Source: Tenacibaculum sp. (GTDB lineage Bacteria; Bacteroidota; Bacteroidia; Flavobacteriales; Flavobacteriaceae). Taken from it: DNA of 47,177 bases. The first letter of the stretch is position 1. Each line of letters starts with the position of its first letter. Positions 33,543 through 42,173 of this stretch are shown here, piece after piece. The stretch is from positions 1 to 47,177 of the forward strand of contig JAGYHQ010000009.1 of assembly GCA_018456245.1 (NCBI GenBank). Reading direction: 5' to 3'. Position numbers and translations under genes: made by a program. A model generated the notes under the pieces. It was not told the origin of the DNA. It worked only from the letters and a program-made list of their open reading frames with translations, and searched no databases.

Positions 33543-34698
33543 TAAAGAGAAACTATATTTATATAATCTTTCAAAGTTCAAGGAACTTAAGTCATATTAT
33601 TCAGAGCAAGAAAAAGAGATTTTGAGCATAACAGAATTTATCTTAAATGAATCTTTAATTGAAGAATTAATAGGTTACGAATATATCATTGATATAACTG
33701 CACTGACAGACATTAATCAGTATAATGTTGAAAGGCTAATTAACCTATTTGATAATTCTTTCACTTTTATTGCAAATATAAAACACAAACGATTTTTTGA
33801 AGAAGAATTAAGATTCTGCTTTGATGAATTTGTGATATTTAATGATTATGTTGAGAATAAAGATAACTTAAATGATAGAAAGAAAACCTCTATTAAAAAA
33901 CACAAAAAAATAATTGATATTGAGCAGGATCAATTACATCTGTTTTTTGAAAAAATAGACCAATCTCTTTACGGACATCAAAAATTTAAGGATGATTTAA
34001 AAAAACAAATAGAAAATTTTAGAGTATTTAATAAACTTGGTGAACATCTAATATTATCACTTTTCTTAATGGGAGATTCTGGTGTTGGTAAAACTGAAGT
34101 AGCAAGAACAATTCATAAAGCACTTGGAGGTGAAAATAAAATGGCTAAAATTAATTTCGGAAATTACAGTAGCGATAATTCACTAAACTCACTAATAGGA
34201 AGTCCAAGAGGTTATATAGGTAGTGATGATGGAGAAATTTTTATAAGAGTTGCAGAATCTGATACAGGAATAATATTAATTGATGAATTTGAAAAGTCAA
34301 ATTCTACGCTTTTTAACTACTTTCTCGATGTTTTAGAGAGTGGCAGAATGATAAGTTCTTTGGCTCACGAAATTGACTTAAATGGTTTTATAATCATTTT
34401 CACTTCCAACATATCAAGAGATAATTTTAAAAAAGTTATTTCGCCTGAATTACGCTCAAGATTTGATTACAAAGGGTATTTCACAATTCTTAAATCAGAG
34501 GATAAAAGTAAATATGTCGAATTTAGATTAAATAGTATTATTCGAAAATTCAATAAAAATGTTGATAATCTTTTAGATGATAATTTCAAACACGAAGTTT
34601 TTAGAAAAATTAATGTGACAAAATTTAAGAATATGAGAGATTTGAATAAAAGTATTAAGCAAGTTTTTGTAAAAGAATTAAAAACAAAAATAATATAA
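33535..34698 (+). CDS. Clp/HSP100-type AAA+ ATPase with a novel N-terminal region
   Basis: 387 residues. Residues 1-130 match nothing I know. Residues 140-387 are a single AAA+ module of the ClpA/ClpB D2 type: YGHQKFKDDLKKQI, Walker A GDSGVGKT (180-187), pore-loop GYIG (226-229, in SLIGSPRGYIGSDDG, compare GYVG of Clp unfoldases), Walker B IILIDE (246-251), sensor 1 TSN (290-292) and arginine finger ELRSRF (305-310). The GYIG loop implies threading of a protein substrate. There is no peptidase and no ClpP-binding loop is obvious. Overlaps its partner gene by 8 bp. Confidence 0.85.
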   Translation: MISKEKLYLYNLSKFKELKSYYSEQEKEILSITEFILNESLIEELIGYEYIIDITALTDINQYNVERLINLFDNSFTFIANIKHKRFFEEELRFCFDEFVIFNDYVENKDNLNDRKKTSIKKHKKIIDIEQDQLHLFFEKIDQSLYGHQKFKDDLKKQIENFRVFNKLGEHLILSLFLMGDSGVGKTEVARTIHKALGGENKMAKINFGNYSSDNSLNSLIGSPRGYIGSDDGEIFIRVAESDTGIILIDEFEKSNSTLFNYFLDVLESGRMISSLAHEIDLNGFIIIFTSNISRDNFKKVISPELRSRFDYKGYFTILKSEDKSKYVEFRLNSIIRKFNKNVDNLLDDNFKHEVFRKINVTKFKNMRDLNKSIKQVFVKELKTKII

Positions 34699-34756
34699 AA
34701 TACTATACGCAAAAGTATATAAGTTATAGTATTTTAGTTTGTACTTTTTAAATCAT

Positions 34757-34861
34757 CTAAACCTTATTTCTATTTTTTTTCGTAAATCTGAAAAATTAAA
34801 TTAAAGTTTAGCTAAGAGTGGTGTTAGAATTATAGATTAAAGCTTTTTATCCGTTAATACT
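34757..34861 (+). repeat. Spacer element copy B
   Basis: An imperfect palindrome (34757-34811) starts CTAAACCTTATTTCTATTTT and ends AAATTAAAGTTTAG, centred on TAAATCTG (34783-34790). CTTTTTATCCGTTAATACT follows at 34843-34861. It lies between the unfoldase cassette and the restriction-modification pair. Confidence 0.65.
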
Positions 34862-34923
34862 CGTCACTACATTGATTGTATTAAATAATAATAACTAATT
34901 AAAAATAAAACACTTAAAGAATA

Positions 34924-36785
34924 GTGAATAGAATTGAAATAATAAACAAAATTGGTGCTCAATATCAGATTGGAAATACAGAATCTGGAGAATTTAGTTA
35001 TTCATCAGCTCTTAAATCAATAGGGAAAGATATTAAGAATTTTCAGAAAGGTAATACAAGTACAAACCACCAGTATTTAGATATAAGATTTGAAAATGAA
35101 CGACTTTGTATTTTAATAGAAACAAAAAACAGGTTTAGTAAATGGAAAAAAGAAAAAATTCAGAAACAGCTTCAAGATTACGTTCGTTTTGAAAAAGCCT
35201 ATTCCAACAAAAAAATTGTTGCGATTCTTGCTGAAACAGAGGGTGATGATGTTTGGGTTTGGTATGGTCAATCAGTAATTATAGATGATGAACATAAAGT
35301 TCTTGAAGAAACTGAACTAAAAACCTTTGAAGAATATGAGGAAATCTGCTTTGGTAAAGTCAATGATAAAATCAAAGTAATAGATTCTATAAAAACCCTT
35401 AATGAAAAATTACATTCAGACGGAGTAAACGAAAAATTAAGAAGTCAATTTGTAGGAACTTGTCTTTTAGCCTTAAAAAATGGTTTAGTATATGAAAATA
35501 TAAAGACCACTATTAACCCTAAAACTGGTAAACCTCTAAATGCAGAAACTGTAGTAGTCGATAATATCAAAAATATTTTAGAAGGTTTACTAACGAAAAG
35601 TGGGAGTATAAATAAGGCTAGCAAGTTAGCAATTCTTAATAATAAAGTTTTAGATGACCAAGATGTACAAAGCCTAACTTACATAGAATTAACCGATATT
35701 TTAAAATTTATAGATACTAATATAGTGCCTTACATAAACGATAAAAATACGGCTGGACAAGATTTACTGAATTTATTCTTTACAACCTTTAATAAATATG
35801 TAGGGAAATCTGATAAAAACCAAGCTTTTACGCCAGACCATATTTGTAGTTTTATGAGTAAAGTTGTGGGGGTTAATAAACATTCAAGGGTTTTAGACCC
35901 TTGTTGTGGTAGTGGTGCTTTTCTTGTAAGAGCTATGACAGACGCAATGGATGATTGTGAAAATGAAGATGAACGAGAAAAAGTAAAACAAGAGCAAATT
36001 TTTGGAATTGAATATGAAGCAGGTGCATTTGGTTTGTCATCTACAAATATGTTAATTCACGGAGATGGAAACTCAAATGTTATCCAAGACTCATTATTTA
36101 ATAAAGGTAAGTGGATTGAAAATAATGATATTAATGTGGTGTTGATGAATCCACCATATACGCAACTAAGAAATTTTGTAATCCAGAGTATACAAAAAAA
36201 TGGGATAGTAAGAAAAAAGAAGACCCTTCAAAAGGATTTCATTTTGTAGAATGGGTGGCTAGACATGTATCTCCGTTAGCTAAAATGGCAGTGTTACTTC
36301 CAATGCAAGCAGCTATAGGTAATAGTAAAGATGTCAAAGAATTTAAGAAAAAAATGTTAGATAAATATACTTTAGAAGCTGTATTTTCTTTACCTGTTGA
36401 AGTATTTTATCCAGGTGCAGCAGCAGTTGCTGTGTGCATGGTTTTTGACCTTTCCCAAAAACATATTAAAGCAAATAAAGAGACATTTTTTGGCTATTAC
36501 CGAGATGATAAGTTTACAAAAAGAAAAGGACTTGGTAGAGTTGAAATGACCGATGAAAAAGGAAATAGTTTATGGGCAAAAACAGAAGAATTGTGGCTTG
36601 ATTTGTATAAAAACAAAAAGCAAGTAGCAGGTTTTTCTGTTATGCAGAAAGTTTGTTGGAAAGATGAATGGTTGGCAGAAGCGTATATGGAAACGGATTA
36701 TAGTAGTCTTGAATCTGATGATTTTGAAAAAACATTAAGAGATTATTATTCATACATAATTAAAAATGGTGGAGAAAATGCTTAA
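34924..36785 (+). pseudogene. BcgI-like nuclease-methylase subunit, broken by a frameshift
   Basis: The GTG at 34924 opens a 441-codon frame that stops at 36249. The rest of the gene continues in another frame to 36785. Restoring one base at about 36157-36161 gives a 620-residue protein. An N-terminal nuclease-like motif (D53...E66-T-K68, ILIETKNR) is followed by an N6-adenine methylase: VLDPCCGSGAFLVRAM (motif I) and VVLMNPPY (motif IV). The shift falls just after NPPY; the other frame reads ATKKFCNPEYTKKWDS and continues into GFHFVEWVARHVSPL. Nuclease and methylase in one chain with a separate specificity protein is the BcgI (type IIB) layout; BcgIA is similar in size. Confidence 0.82.
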
Positions 36786-37887
36786 TACTAATATTTGGGA
36801 AGAATTTTGTCTGGATGATTTATTTGATATTTGTCCTGGTAAATACCATAGTAAGGATGAATATGATGAAGGAATAACACCTTATGTTACAGCTTCAGCA
36901 AATAATAACGGCATAGCACAGAGAATAAGTTTAATGCCTGATTTTAAAGGAAATGCTATAACAACAGGGAAAGTTGGTTGCACAGCATTTTATCAAATAG
37001 AAGATTTTTGCGCTTCAAGTGATGTTAATGTCCTTAGAGCGAGTAAGTTTAAGATGAGTTCTAAAATAGGTGTTTTTATTACATCTATTATAAACTTTTC
37101 TGAAAACTACAAATGGACTTATGGTAGACAATGTCGTGTAGGTGACAGTAAAAAAATTGTAATAAAACTACCTATCTTGTTTGATGAAAATCAGAATCCA
37201 ATAATTGATAATGAAAAGAAATTTAATCCTAAAGGTTATGTTCCTGATTTTGAATTAATGGAAAGGTTTATAGAGGGTAAATTAAATAATAGTCTTATTG
37301 GAAATTCATTAAAAACAGGGAACCAAAACAATAAAGCTTTGTTTGAAACAGAAAATTGGAAAGAATTTTATTTATATAAGCTTTTTAACATTACTATGGG
37401 GAATGGAATTGATGCTAACAAGACTAGTAATTTTGATCCGAAATACAATTATGTGTCAAGAGATAGTAATGGAAACGGTGTTGTTGGTATTGTAGATGAA
37501 ATAGAAGGTGAAAATCCATTTCCAGCAGGAGCAATGTCTGTTGCTTTGGGTGGTAGTTTTTTAGGGTCTTGTTTTATTCAAAGAAAACCTTTTTACACTG
37601 CTCAAAATGTTGCAGTTTTACAAGAAAAAGAACCTCTTTCGGTTTATACAAAACTATTTATTTCTTCTCTAGTTCGTAATGAATGTAAGATTAAGTATTT
37701 AGCATTTGGGCGAGAATTAAACTCTCATATAAGGAAAGATTTTACAATCAAACTACCTATTTTGAAAAAAGGTAATGAAACTGTTATTGATAAAGAAAAA
37801 GATTATTCAGAAAGTGGATATGTACCTGATTGGAAATTAATGGAAGAAATTATTAAAAAACTACCTTACGGAGATAGAATTGAATAA
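36766..37887 (+). CDS. Specificity subunit of a BcgI-like/type I restriction system
   Basis: 373 residues with two target-recognition domains of similar build (about 8-185 and 200-370), each opening W-(K/E)EF-x-L-x-x-LF (WEEFCLDDLFDI, WKEFYLYKLFNI) and closing with KGYVPDFELMERFIEG / SGYVPDWKLMEEIIKK. The repeated closing helix is where two halves of HsdS-type proteins pack. It reads the two half-sites of a split DNA target. It overlaps the methylase gene by 20 bp if the ATG at 36766 is used; the ATG at 36778, after GGTGGAGAAA, is an alternative. With the partner frameshifted it is probably an orphan. Confidence 0.85.
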   Translation: MVEKMLNTNIWEEFCLDDLFDICPGKYHSKDEYDEGITPYVTASANNNGIAQRISLMPDFKGNAITTGKVGCTAFYQIEDFCASSDVNVLRASKFKMSSKIGVFITSIINFSENYKWTYGRQCRVGDSKKIVIKLPILFDENQNPIIDNEKKFNPKGYVPDFELMERFIEGKLNNSLIGNSLKTGNQNNKALFETENWKEFYLYKLFNITMGNGIDANKTSNFDPKYNYVSRDSNGNGVVGIVDEIEGENPFPAGAMSVALGGSFLGSCFIQRKPFYTAQNVAVLQEKEPLSVYTKLFISSLVRNECKIKYLAFGRELNSHIRKDFTIKLPILKKGNETVIDKEKDYSESGYVPDWKLMEEIIKKLPYGDRIE

Positions 37888-37967
37888 AAAACTACTACTA
37901 GCAATATAATGTATTTAAGTAATATATTTTTAATTGTTTAACTTAAATTTTAGATATTTTTAACCCG

Positions 37968-38071
37968 CCAAACCTTATTTCTAATTTTTTTCGTAAATTT
38001 GAAAAAATTAGAAATAAGGTTTGGATAAATGTAATACCAAAATTAAAGTCTTCATTTTTTAATCCGCTACT
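37968..38071 (+). repeat. Spacer element copy C (perfect 23-bp palindrome)
   Basis: The left arm (37968-37990) begins CCAAACCTTATTTCTAAT and pairs perfectly over 23 bp with 38002-38024, ending AAATAAGGTTTGG. The 11-nt loop carries TAAATTTG (37994-38001). TTTTTTAATCCGCTACT follows at 38055-38071. No plus-strand gene follows; the next genes run toward it on the minus strand, so this copy is an orphan. Confidence 0.75.
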
Positions 38072-38121
38072 GTTCATACACTAAACCGTTAACCTTGTTT
38101 TTAGAACTTACACACTGTCTT

Positions 38122-38571
38122 TTATTTCATTTGAATTAACAAACTCAAAATTACAACCACAAATCCCCCAACCAAAGTAGCCACTAAATAATTCGGTAAT
38201 CTACCAAAACCAACTTTGCCTAATTTCTTAACTTCTGCTTGTATCTCGTAAAGTTGAGAATTGAGTTTTCGTGTTTCTTCGTTGAGTTTGTTTTGTTCTT
38301 CTGCCACTCGTTTCATTGTTTCTTGGATAAGGAGTAGATATTCTGCTTGTGGCTCTCGGAATTTAATTAAAAATTCATTGCCAACCTTTTTGAAATTCGT
38401 AGGGTCAACATCTATCTTTTGATTGTGTTGTGCTTGAATATCTAACAACGCATTTTTAATCGTGTGACTTGCTTTGTTTTCAATAAGTTTCAATTCCTCA
38501 ATTTGTTGCATCAATACTTCTGCAATATCTTGAACATTCATCTGTTTTTTGTGTGTTTTTCGTTGTGCCAT
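38122..38571 (-). CDS. Coiled-coil membrane protein downstream of the relaxase
   Basis: 149 residues: a basic N-terminus (MAQRKTHKKQMN), a long charged helical/coiled-coil stretch (about 15-120, QETMKRVAEEQNKLNEETRKLNSQLYEIQAEVKKLG) and one C-terminal transmembrane helix (about 128-147). It lies 12 bp downstream of the relaxase gene, the usual place of a MobB-like accessory protein in Bacteroidota mobilizable elements. It may hold the relaxosome at the membrane or the helper's coupling protein. Role inferred from position and topology. Confidence 0.65.
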   Translation of the reverse strand: MAQRKTHKKQMNVQDIAEVLMQQIEELKLIENKASHTIKNALLDIQAQHNQKIDVDPTNFKKVGNEFLIKFREPQAEYLLLIQETMKRVAEEQNKLNEETRKLNSQLYEIQAEVKKLGKVGFGRLPNYLVATLVGGFVVVILSLLIQMK

Positions 38572-38583
38572 AATTTTCTGTTT

Positions 38584-39399
38584 TTATCTTCGTATTCTAA
38601 ATTTTTGTTGTGGTTGTTCTTCTTGTGTTGTCTGTTTTGTTTGTACTTTTTCTTGTGTTTGGTGTCGTTCATCTTCGCTATAAAACTTCATTCGTGAAAG
38701 TGTCATTTGCCGATGTACTTCCGATGCTTTTAGATTTACACCGTCAAATTCCACTCGGTAGCCTTGTAATTTTCCTTGTTTGTTGATACTTGGTATAATA
38801 TCCACTTTTTGTGATTTCATAAGGTCTTGGTATTCCTTAAAATTCCTCACTTTGTGGTCGTTGAGTGCAATTTTATGTCGCCTGAAAATCTCTTTTCGTA
38901 ATTCCTTAAACTCCTCTAATTTGGCAATTTTCTTAATTCCCTTGACTTCCGTTGCTCGTGTCAATCCTCGTTCTTGTGCAATGTCATCGGCGATGCGTTG
39001 TGCTTTTTTGCCGATAAATTTATCATCGTGAGCCTTGCCTTTTTGGTCTATCCGATTAACGAGAATATGTAAGTGTTTGTGTTTGCCTTTCGGATTGTGT
39101 TTGACCACAATATATTGATGTTTGTCAAGTCCGATTTTCATTAAAAAGTCTTTGGCAATATCCAAAAAATCATCGTTTGAAAGTCGGTTTCCGTCCGAAA
39201 TACTTGGCGAAATCACAAAGGAATAATCGTTATTGATACAGCGTTGATTTCTATTTTGAAAAAACACAAATTCCGACTTTATTTCCTGTCCATTATTGCC
39301 GATGATATTGTGCTTTATTAACACTTCGGCATCATCTTTTCGCAAGGCATAATCAATACCTTCTTTGGCGTGTGTAATCGCTTTTCTTAATCCTATCAT
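38584..39399 (-). CDS. Relaxase / mobilization nuclease
   Basis: 271 residues, relaxase (Pfam 03432-type) fold. The metal-binding histidine triad is in KGKHKHLHILVNRID, preceded by SFVISPSISDGNRLS. A tyrosine for strand cleavage should lie near the N-terminus; Y17 in EGIDYALRKDD is a candidate. The C-terminal ~100 residues are basic and charged. It nicks oriT and stays bound to the transferred strand. Its start overlaps the end of the mobC-like gene by 4 bp. No coupling protein or transfer apparatus is nearby, so mobilization in trans is expected. Confidence 0.92.
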   Translation of the reverse strand: MIGLRKAITHAKEGIDYALRKDDAEVLIKHNIIGNNGQEIKSEFVFFQNRNQRCINNDYSFVISPSISDGNRLSNDDFLDIAKDFLMKIGLDKHQYIVVKHNPKGKHKHLHILVNRIDQKGKAHDDKFIGKKAQRIADDIAQERGLTRATEVKGIKKIAKLEEFKELRKEIFRRHKIALNDHKVRNFKEYQDLMKSQKVDIIPSINKQGKLQGYRVEFDGVNLKASEVHRQMTLSRMKFYSEDERHQTQEKVQTKQTTQEEQPQQKFRIRR

Positions 39400-39692
39400 C
39401 TTCTAAATTTTTTCAGTTCGTTTTTTAAATCGTAAGCCACTTTTCTAACTTCGTTTGACAAAATACTATCCTTGTGTTTGAAATAATTTGCCAAACGCTC
39501 AAAGTCGTTTATAAAGCGAGTGAAATTGTTGTAAATCTCAATTTCTTCATCGGTTAAAGCATAGGTTATCCGTTTGTCAAAAATGGTGTTTCTGCAAAAT
39601 TCCGACAATCTTAAATTGCATTTTTTCGCTCTATTTTTGATGATGTCTTTTTCTAATTTACTTACTCTAAATCGTATCGTTTCTGTTCTCAT
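39396..39692 (-). CDS. MobC-like relaxosome accessory protein
   Basis: 98 residues. The first ~50 (RTETIRFRVSKLEKDIIKNRAKKCNLRLSEFCRN) have the ribbon-helix-helix pattern of MobC-type DNA-binding accessory proteins, followed by helices. It probably binds oriT and helps the relaxase open it. First gene of the mobilization operon; the candidate oriT lies directly upstream (39693-39773). Confidence 0.87.
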   Translation of the reverse strand: MRTETIRFRVSKLEKDIIKNRAKKCNLRLSEFCRNTIFDKRITYALTDEEIEIYNNFTRFINDFERLANYFKHKDSILSNEVRKVAYDLKNELKKFRR

Positions 39693-39773
39693 ATTGTCTT
39701 AATCTTCTTTAAAACTTTTGCGACCGCAGGGAGAAAAACGAGTGGGGATATGGGGTGCAAAAAAATCCGTAGG
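39693..39773. other. Candidate origin of transfer (oriT)
   Basis: An 81-bp gap upstream of the mobC-like gene contains a G/C-rich patch (GCGACCGCAGGGAG, then GAGTGGGGATATGGGGTGCA) unlike the surrounding AT-rich sequence. Position next to mobC/relaxase is where oriT lies in related elements. No nic site could be identified by eye. Confidence 0.4.
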
Positions 39774-40655
39774 TTAATTTTTTTGTGCCACATATCCACA
39801 TCTCGAATGCAACTTTTCGCCATCTGTTTTATGTATTAAATATTCGTTTAAATCGTTGTGTTTTCTGTAATGGTTTCGGCAGTCTGTAAGTTTATTTCTA
39901 TCTACTTTTTGTGTCAAAATCTCAAAGGCTTTATCGCCTGAATTGTCATTGTCAAAAAATACTTTTATAGTCTTAAAATGATTGATTTTGGAACTTATCC
40001 TTTTGACCATTGCTGTTGAATTAAGAATGATAAAACTCTCGTTTGTCATTCCTTTTTTCAAGGTTAAATACGATAGAAAATCAGACCACGATTCAAACAA
40101 GCAAATCGTGTTTAAATTTCTGTAAAAAGTCGTTACATCTTTTTTCCCTAAACAGCCTTTGAAAAACTGATTTCGCACTTCATAACCATCGGAATTATTT
40201 TTAAAGCCGATAGCGTAATAGCGTTTGGAATTATTAAAAGTATAATGAATTTCACAACAAAAATGCGTTGCTATTTGAGGGTTTATTTTTCGGCTTTTGA
40301 GGTAATTTATCAAGTTGCAATTTGTTATCTTTTGAATACTTAAAATTTGATATTTCGGTTGTTCCTCAAAAGTTGTTTGCTGATGAAAAGAAAAAGAATT
40401 TTTAGATAAAATTTCTAATGCTTTTTGCGTATCACAATGATGTAATTTCATCACAAAATCAATGATAGTCCCGCCACAACCTTCCCCAAAGTCATACCAT
40501 ATATTTTTTATCGTATCCACTTTAAAAGAGCGTGTTTTTTCAGTCCTAAAAGGCGATAAAAACCACACCTGATTTCCTTTTGTATTGTGAGGTGTAAATC
40601 CTAATTTTTTCATAAAATCAACTAAATCTATTTGTTTTGCTTGTGTACAGTTCAT
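39774..40655 (-). CDS. DNA primase-like protein (CHC2-type plus Toprim)
   Basis: 293 residues. The N-terminal CHC2-like region (about 10-90) has QVWFLSPFRTEKTRSFKVDTIKNIWYDFGEGCGGTIIDFV; the usual zinc cysteines are mostly absent, as in many Bacteroidota element primases. The Toprim domain (about 175-265) shows ICLFESWSDFLSYL (Glu) and KVFFDNDNSGDKAFEIL (DxD). It would prime replication of the excised element or convert transferred single strands. It is downstream of the primase-helicase with the iteron-like cluster between. Confidence 0.88.
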   Translation of the reverse strand: MNCTQAKQIDLVDFMKKLGFTPHNTKGNQVWFLSPFRTEKTRSFKVDTIKNIWYDFGEGCGGTIIDFVMKLHHCDTQKALEILSKNSFSFHQQTTFEEQPKYQILSIQKITNCNLINYLKSRKINPQIATHFCCEIHYTFNNSKRYYAIGFKNNSDGYEVRNQFFKGCLGKKDVTTFYRNLNTICLFESWSDFLSYLTLKKGMTNESFIILNSTAMVKRISSKINHFKTIKVFFDNDNSGDKAFEILTQKVDRNKLTDCRNHYRKHNDLNEYLIHKTDGEKLHSRCGYVAQKN

Positions 40656-40670
40656 AAGTCTGTGTTTTTT

Positions 40671-40822
40671 GATGAAATGATGACTAAAATGCTTGTGTCC
40701 CTTTATTTATAAGGATTTCAAGCAGTCATCACTTTGTCATCGTTTCATCATTTTTGATTTTTTTTGTTCATCATTTTTATAACTTTTTAAAAGTGATGAC
40801 AAAATGATGACAAAACGATGAG
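40671..40822. repeat. Iteron-like ATGATGAC cluster, candidate replication origin or operator
   Basis: Groups of GATGA/GATGAC units: direct GATGAAATGATGACTAAAA at 40671-40689, inverted TCATCACTTTGTCATCGTTTCATCA around 40726-40750 (given in part), another TTCATCATTTTT near 40768, and direct GTGATGACAAAATGATGAC followed by AAAACGATGAG ending at 40821. An AT-rich core (about 40751-40790) separates inverted from direct groups. Located between the primase-helicase and primase genes. Confidence 0.55.
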
Positions 40823-40860
40823 CGTTTAATTTATTTATTATTAGTAAGTTATAATTATAT

Positions 40861-42075
40861 TTATTCGTTATTCATCAATTCATCAAAATTTTTCATCAAA
40901 AAAACTTTATCTACCGAAAAATAACGACCTTTATTGTCAGAAAGCACTATATCGCCATCACTCAACACCGTAAATTTGCGATACGAAAGTGAGTTTTTTT
41001 GGTTTTTGATGTTCCAGTCCTTTTTGAGAATTGTTCGTATTTGTGTGAGGTCGGTTTTTACTCTTGTTTTGTTCAAAGCATTGAGTAAATCAAACGGAAC
41101 AAAATCAACCTTATCTAAATCAAATTTTTCTAATACACTGATTAGAATTTGAGCAATTTCCTTTTCTACTCGGTTACGATTATTACTGACTAATTTTTTA
41201 AGTGCAGGAGTGTAAATTTGTTTCGGAGTAAACCACATTCTTGTTTTCTTTTCACTCGCAAAACTTCTCTGTTTTATAAAATGCAAAAACGCAGGAATTT
41301 CTTGTGTCAATTTTTGTAAAAAATCAACATCTTCAACTTCTATTTTTGGCACTTTGATTATCCAAAAACGAATTTCATCTGCATCAATTTTGATAAAACT
41401 GTCCTCTTTGTTGGAGCACATTATAAATTTACCAAAGAAATCAACCTCAAATCGTTCTTTTCCTTTTGCCTCTATCTTATTTTTGTTTGAAGTGGATAAA
41501 TATTTGATTTTCTCTGTAATTTCTTCCTTTTGAAAAAATGCCTCGTCCAAACCTAAAATAAGTTTGTTTCCCCAGTCCAAATTGAAATTTGAATTTAGCG
41601 AATGACTATCTAAATAAGACATATTGTGTCCAAAAACTTCTTTTAAGTATTTTAGAAATGAAGATTTTCCTGTCGCTCTTTCTTTACTAACCAAACAAAG
41701 CACTGGTAATGGTTGTTGTGGGATTTCGTATAATAACTTAAAATAGTCCAAACCATACTCAAACTGATTGCCAAAAATATGTTTGAAAAATTTTAAGGTG
41801 TTTTCATATTGTCCTTGTTTTGGTTGGTGTTTCAAAGGCGAATAGGTATTGTAAAATCCAAAGATTTCTTTTGAAAACTCAATATGATTAGGAAAACAAA
41901 TACTTCCGTCATACTTGGGTATTTTGCTTAAAAAATCTCGGTTGTGGTCTTGGATTATTGTGTTTTTATCCCACTTAATTAAGGTTTCGTTAAATTCGTC
42001 ATTTATCGTTGGAACTTGAACTATTTTAAAATAACTCGTTCCTATTCTGATGTAAGGTATGTCTTGATGTTTCAT
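40861..42075 (-). CDS. Primase-helicase-type ATPase of the mobile element
   Basis: 404 residues. Walker A is KERATGKSSFLKYL (about 133-146) and the Walker B-like strand is LILGLDEAFF, followed by IMCSNKEDSFIKID (sensor) and IRFWIIKVPK. This is the SF3-like helicase/ATPase found in primase-helicase proteins of phages and Bacteroidota integrative elements. The C-terminal ~120 residues are a winged-helix-like region. It probably unwinds element DNA together with the separate primase encoded downstream. Confidence 0.82.
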   Translation of the reverse strand: MKHQDIPYIRIGTSYFKIVQVPTINDEFNETLIKWDKNTIIQDHNRDFLSKIPKYDGSICFPNHIEFSKEIFGFYNTYSPLKHQPKQGQYENTLKFFKHIFGNQFEYGLDYFKLLYEIPQQPLPVLCLVSKERATGKSSFLKYLKEVFGHNMSYLDSHSLNSNFNLDWGNKLILGLDEAFFQKEEITEKIKYLSTSNKNKIEAKGKERFEVDFFGKFIMCSNKEDSFIKIDADEIRFWIIKVPKIEVEDVDFLQKLTQEIPAFLHFIKQRSFASEKKTRMWFTPKQIYTPALKKLVSNNRNRVEKEIAQILISVLEKFDLDKVDFVPFDLLNALNKTRVKTDLTQIRTILKKDWNIKNQKNSLSYRKFTVLSDGDIVLSDNKGRYFSVDKVFLMKNFDELMNNE

Positions 42076-42141
42076 TTTGATGATAGATGTTTAAATCATA
42101 CCTTTGTGGTACGATTATATTCGTAAATAATTGAAATAAAT

Positions 42142-42173
42142 AGCATAAAAGTGAGGGCTTTTATGCTTTTTTT
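42142..42173. terminator. Hairpin at the 3' end of the HTH gene
   Basis: AGCATAAAAG (42142-42151) pairs with CTTTTATGCT (42158-42167), loop TGAGGG. It includes the stop codon of the HTH gene. The T run is on the plus-strand side; on the minus strand the following sequence is only moderately T-rich, so it may terminate weakly or stabilise the mRNA end. Confidence 0.5.

Noticed and set aside
32530-38071. Integron attC sites between cassettes
   Set aside because: The palindromes resemble attC in size and placement, but the ends do not match the RYYYAAC/GTTRRRY core sites, and the only recombinase is an ordinary element integrase rather than IntI.
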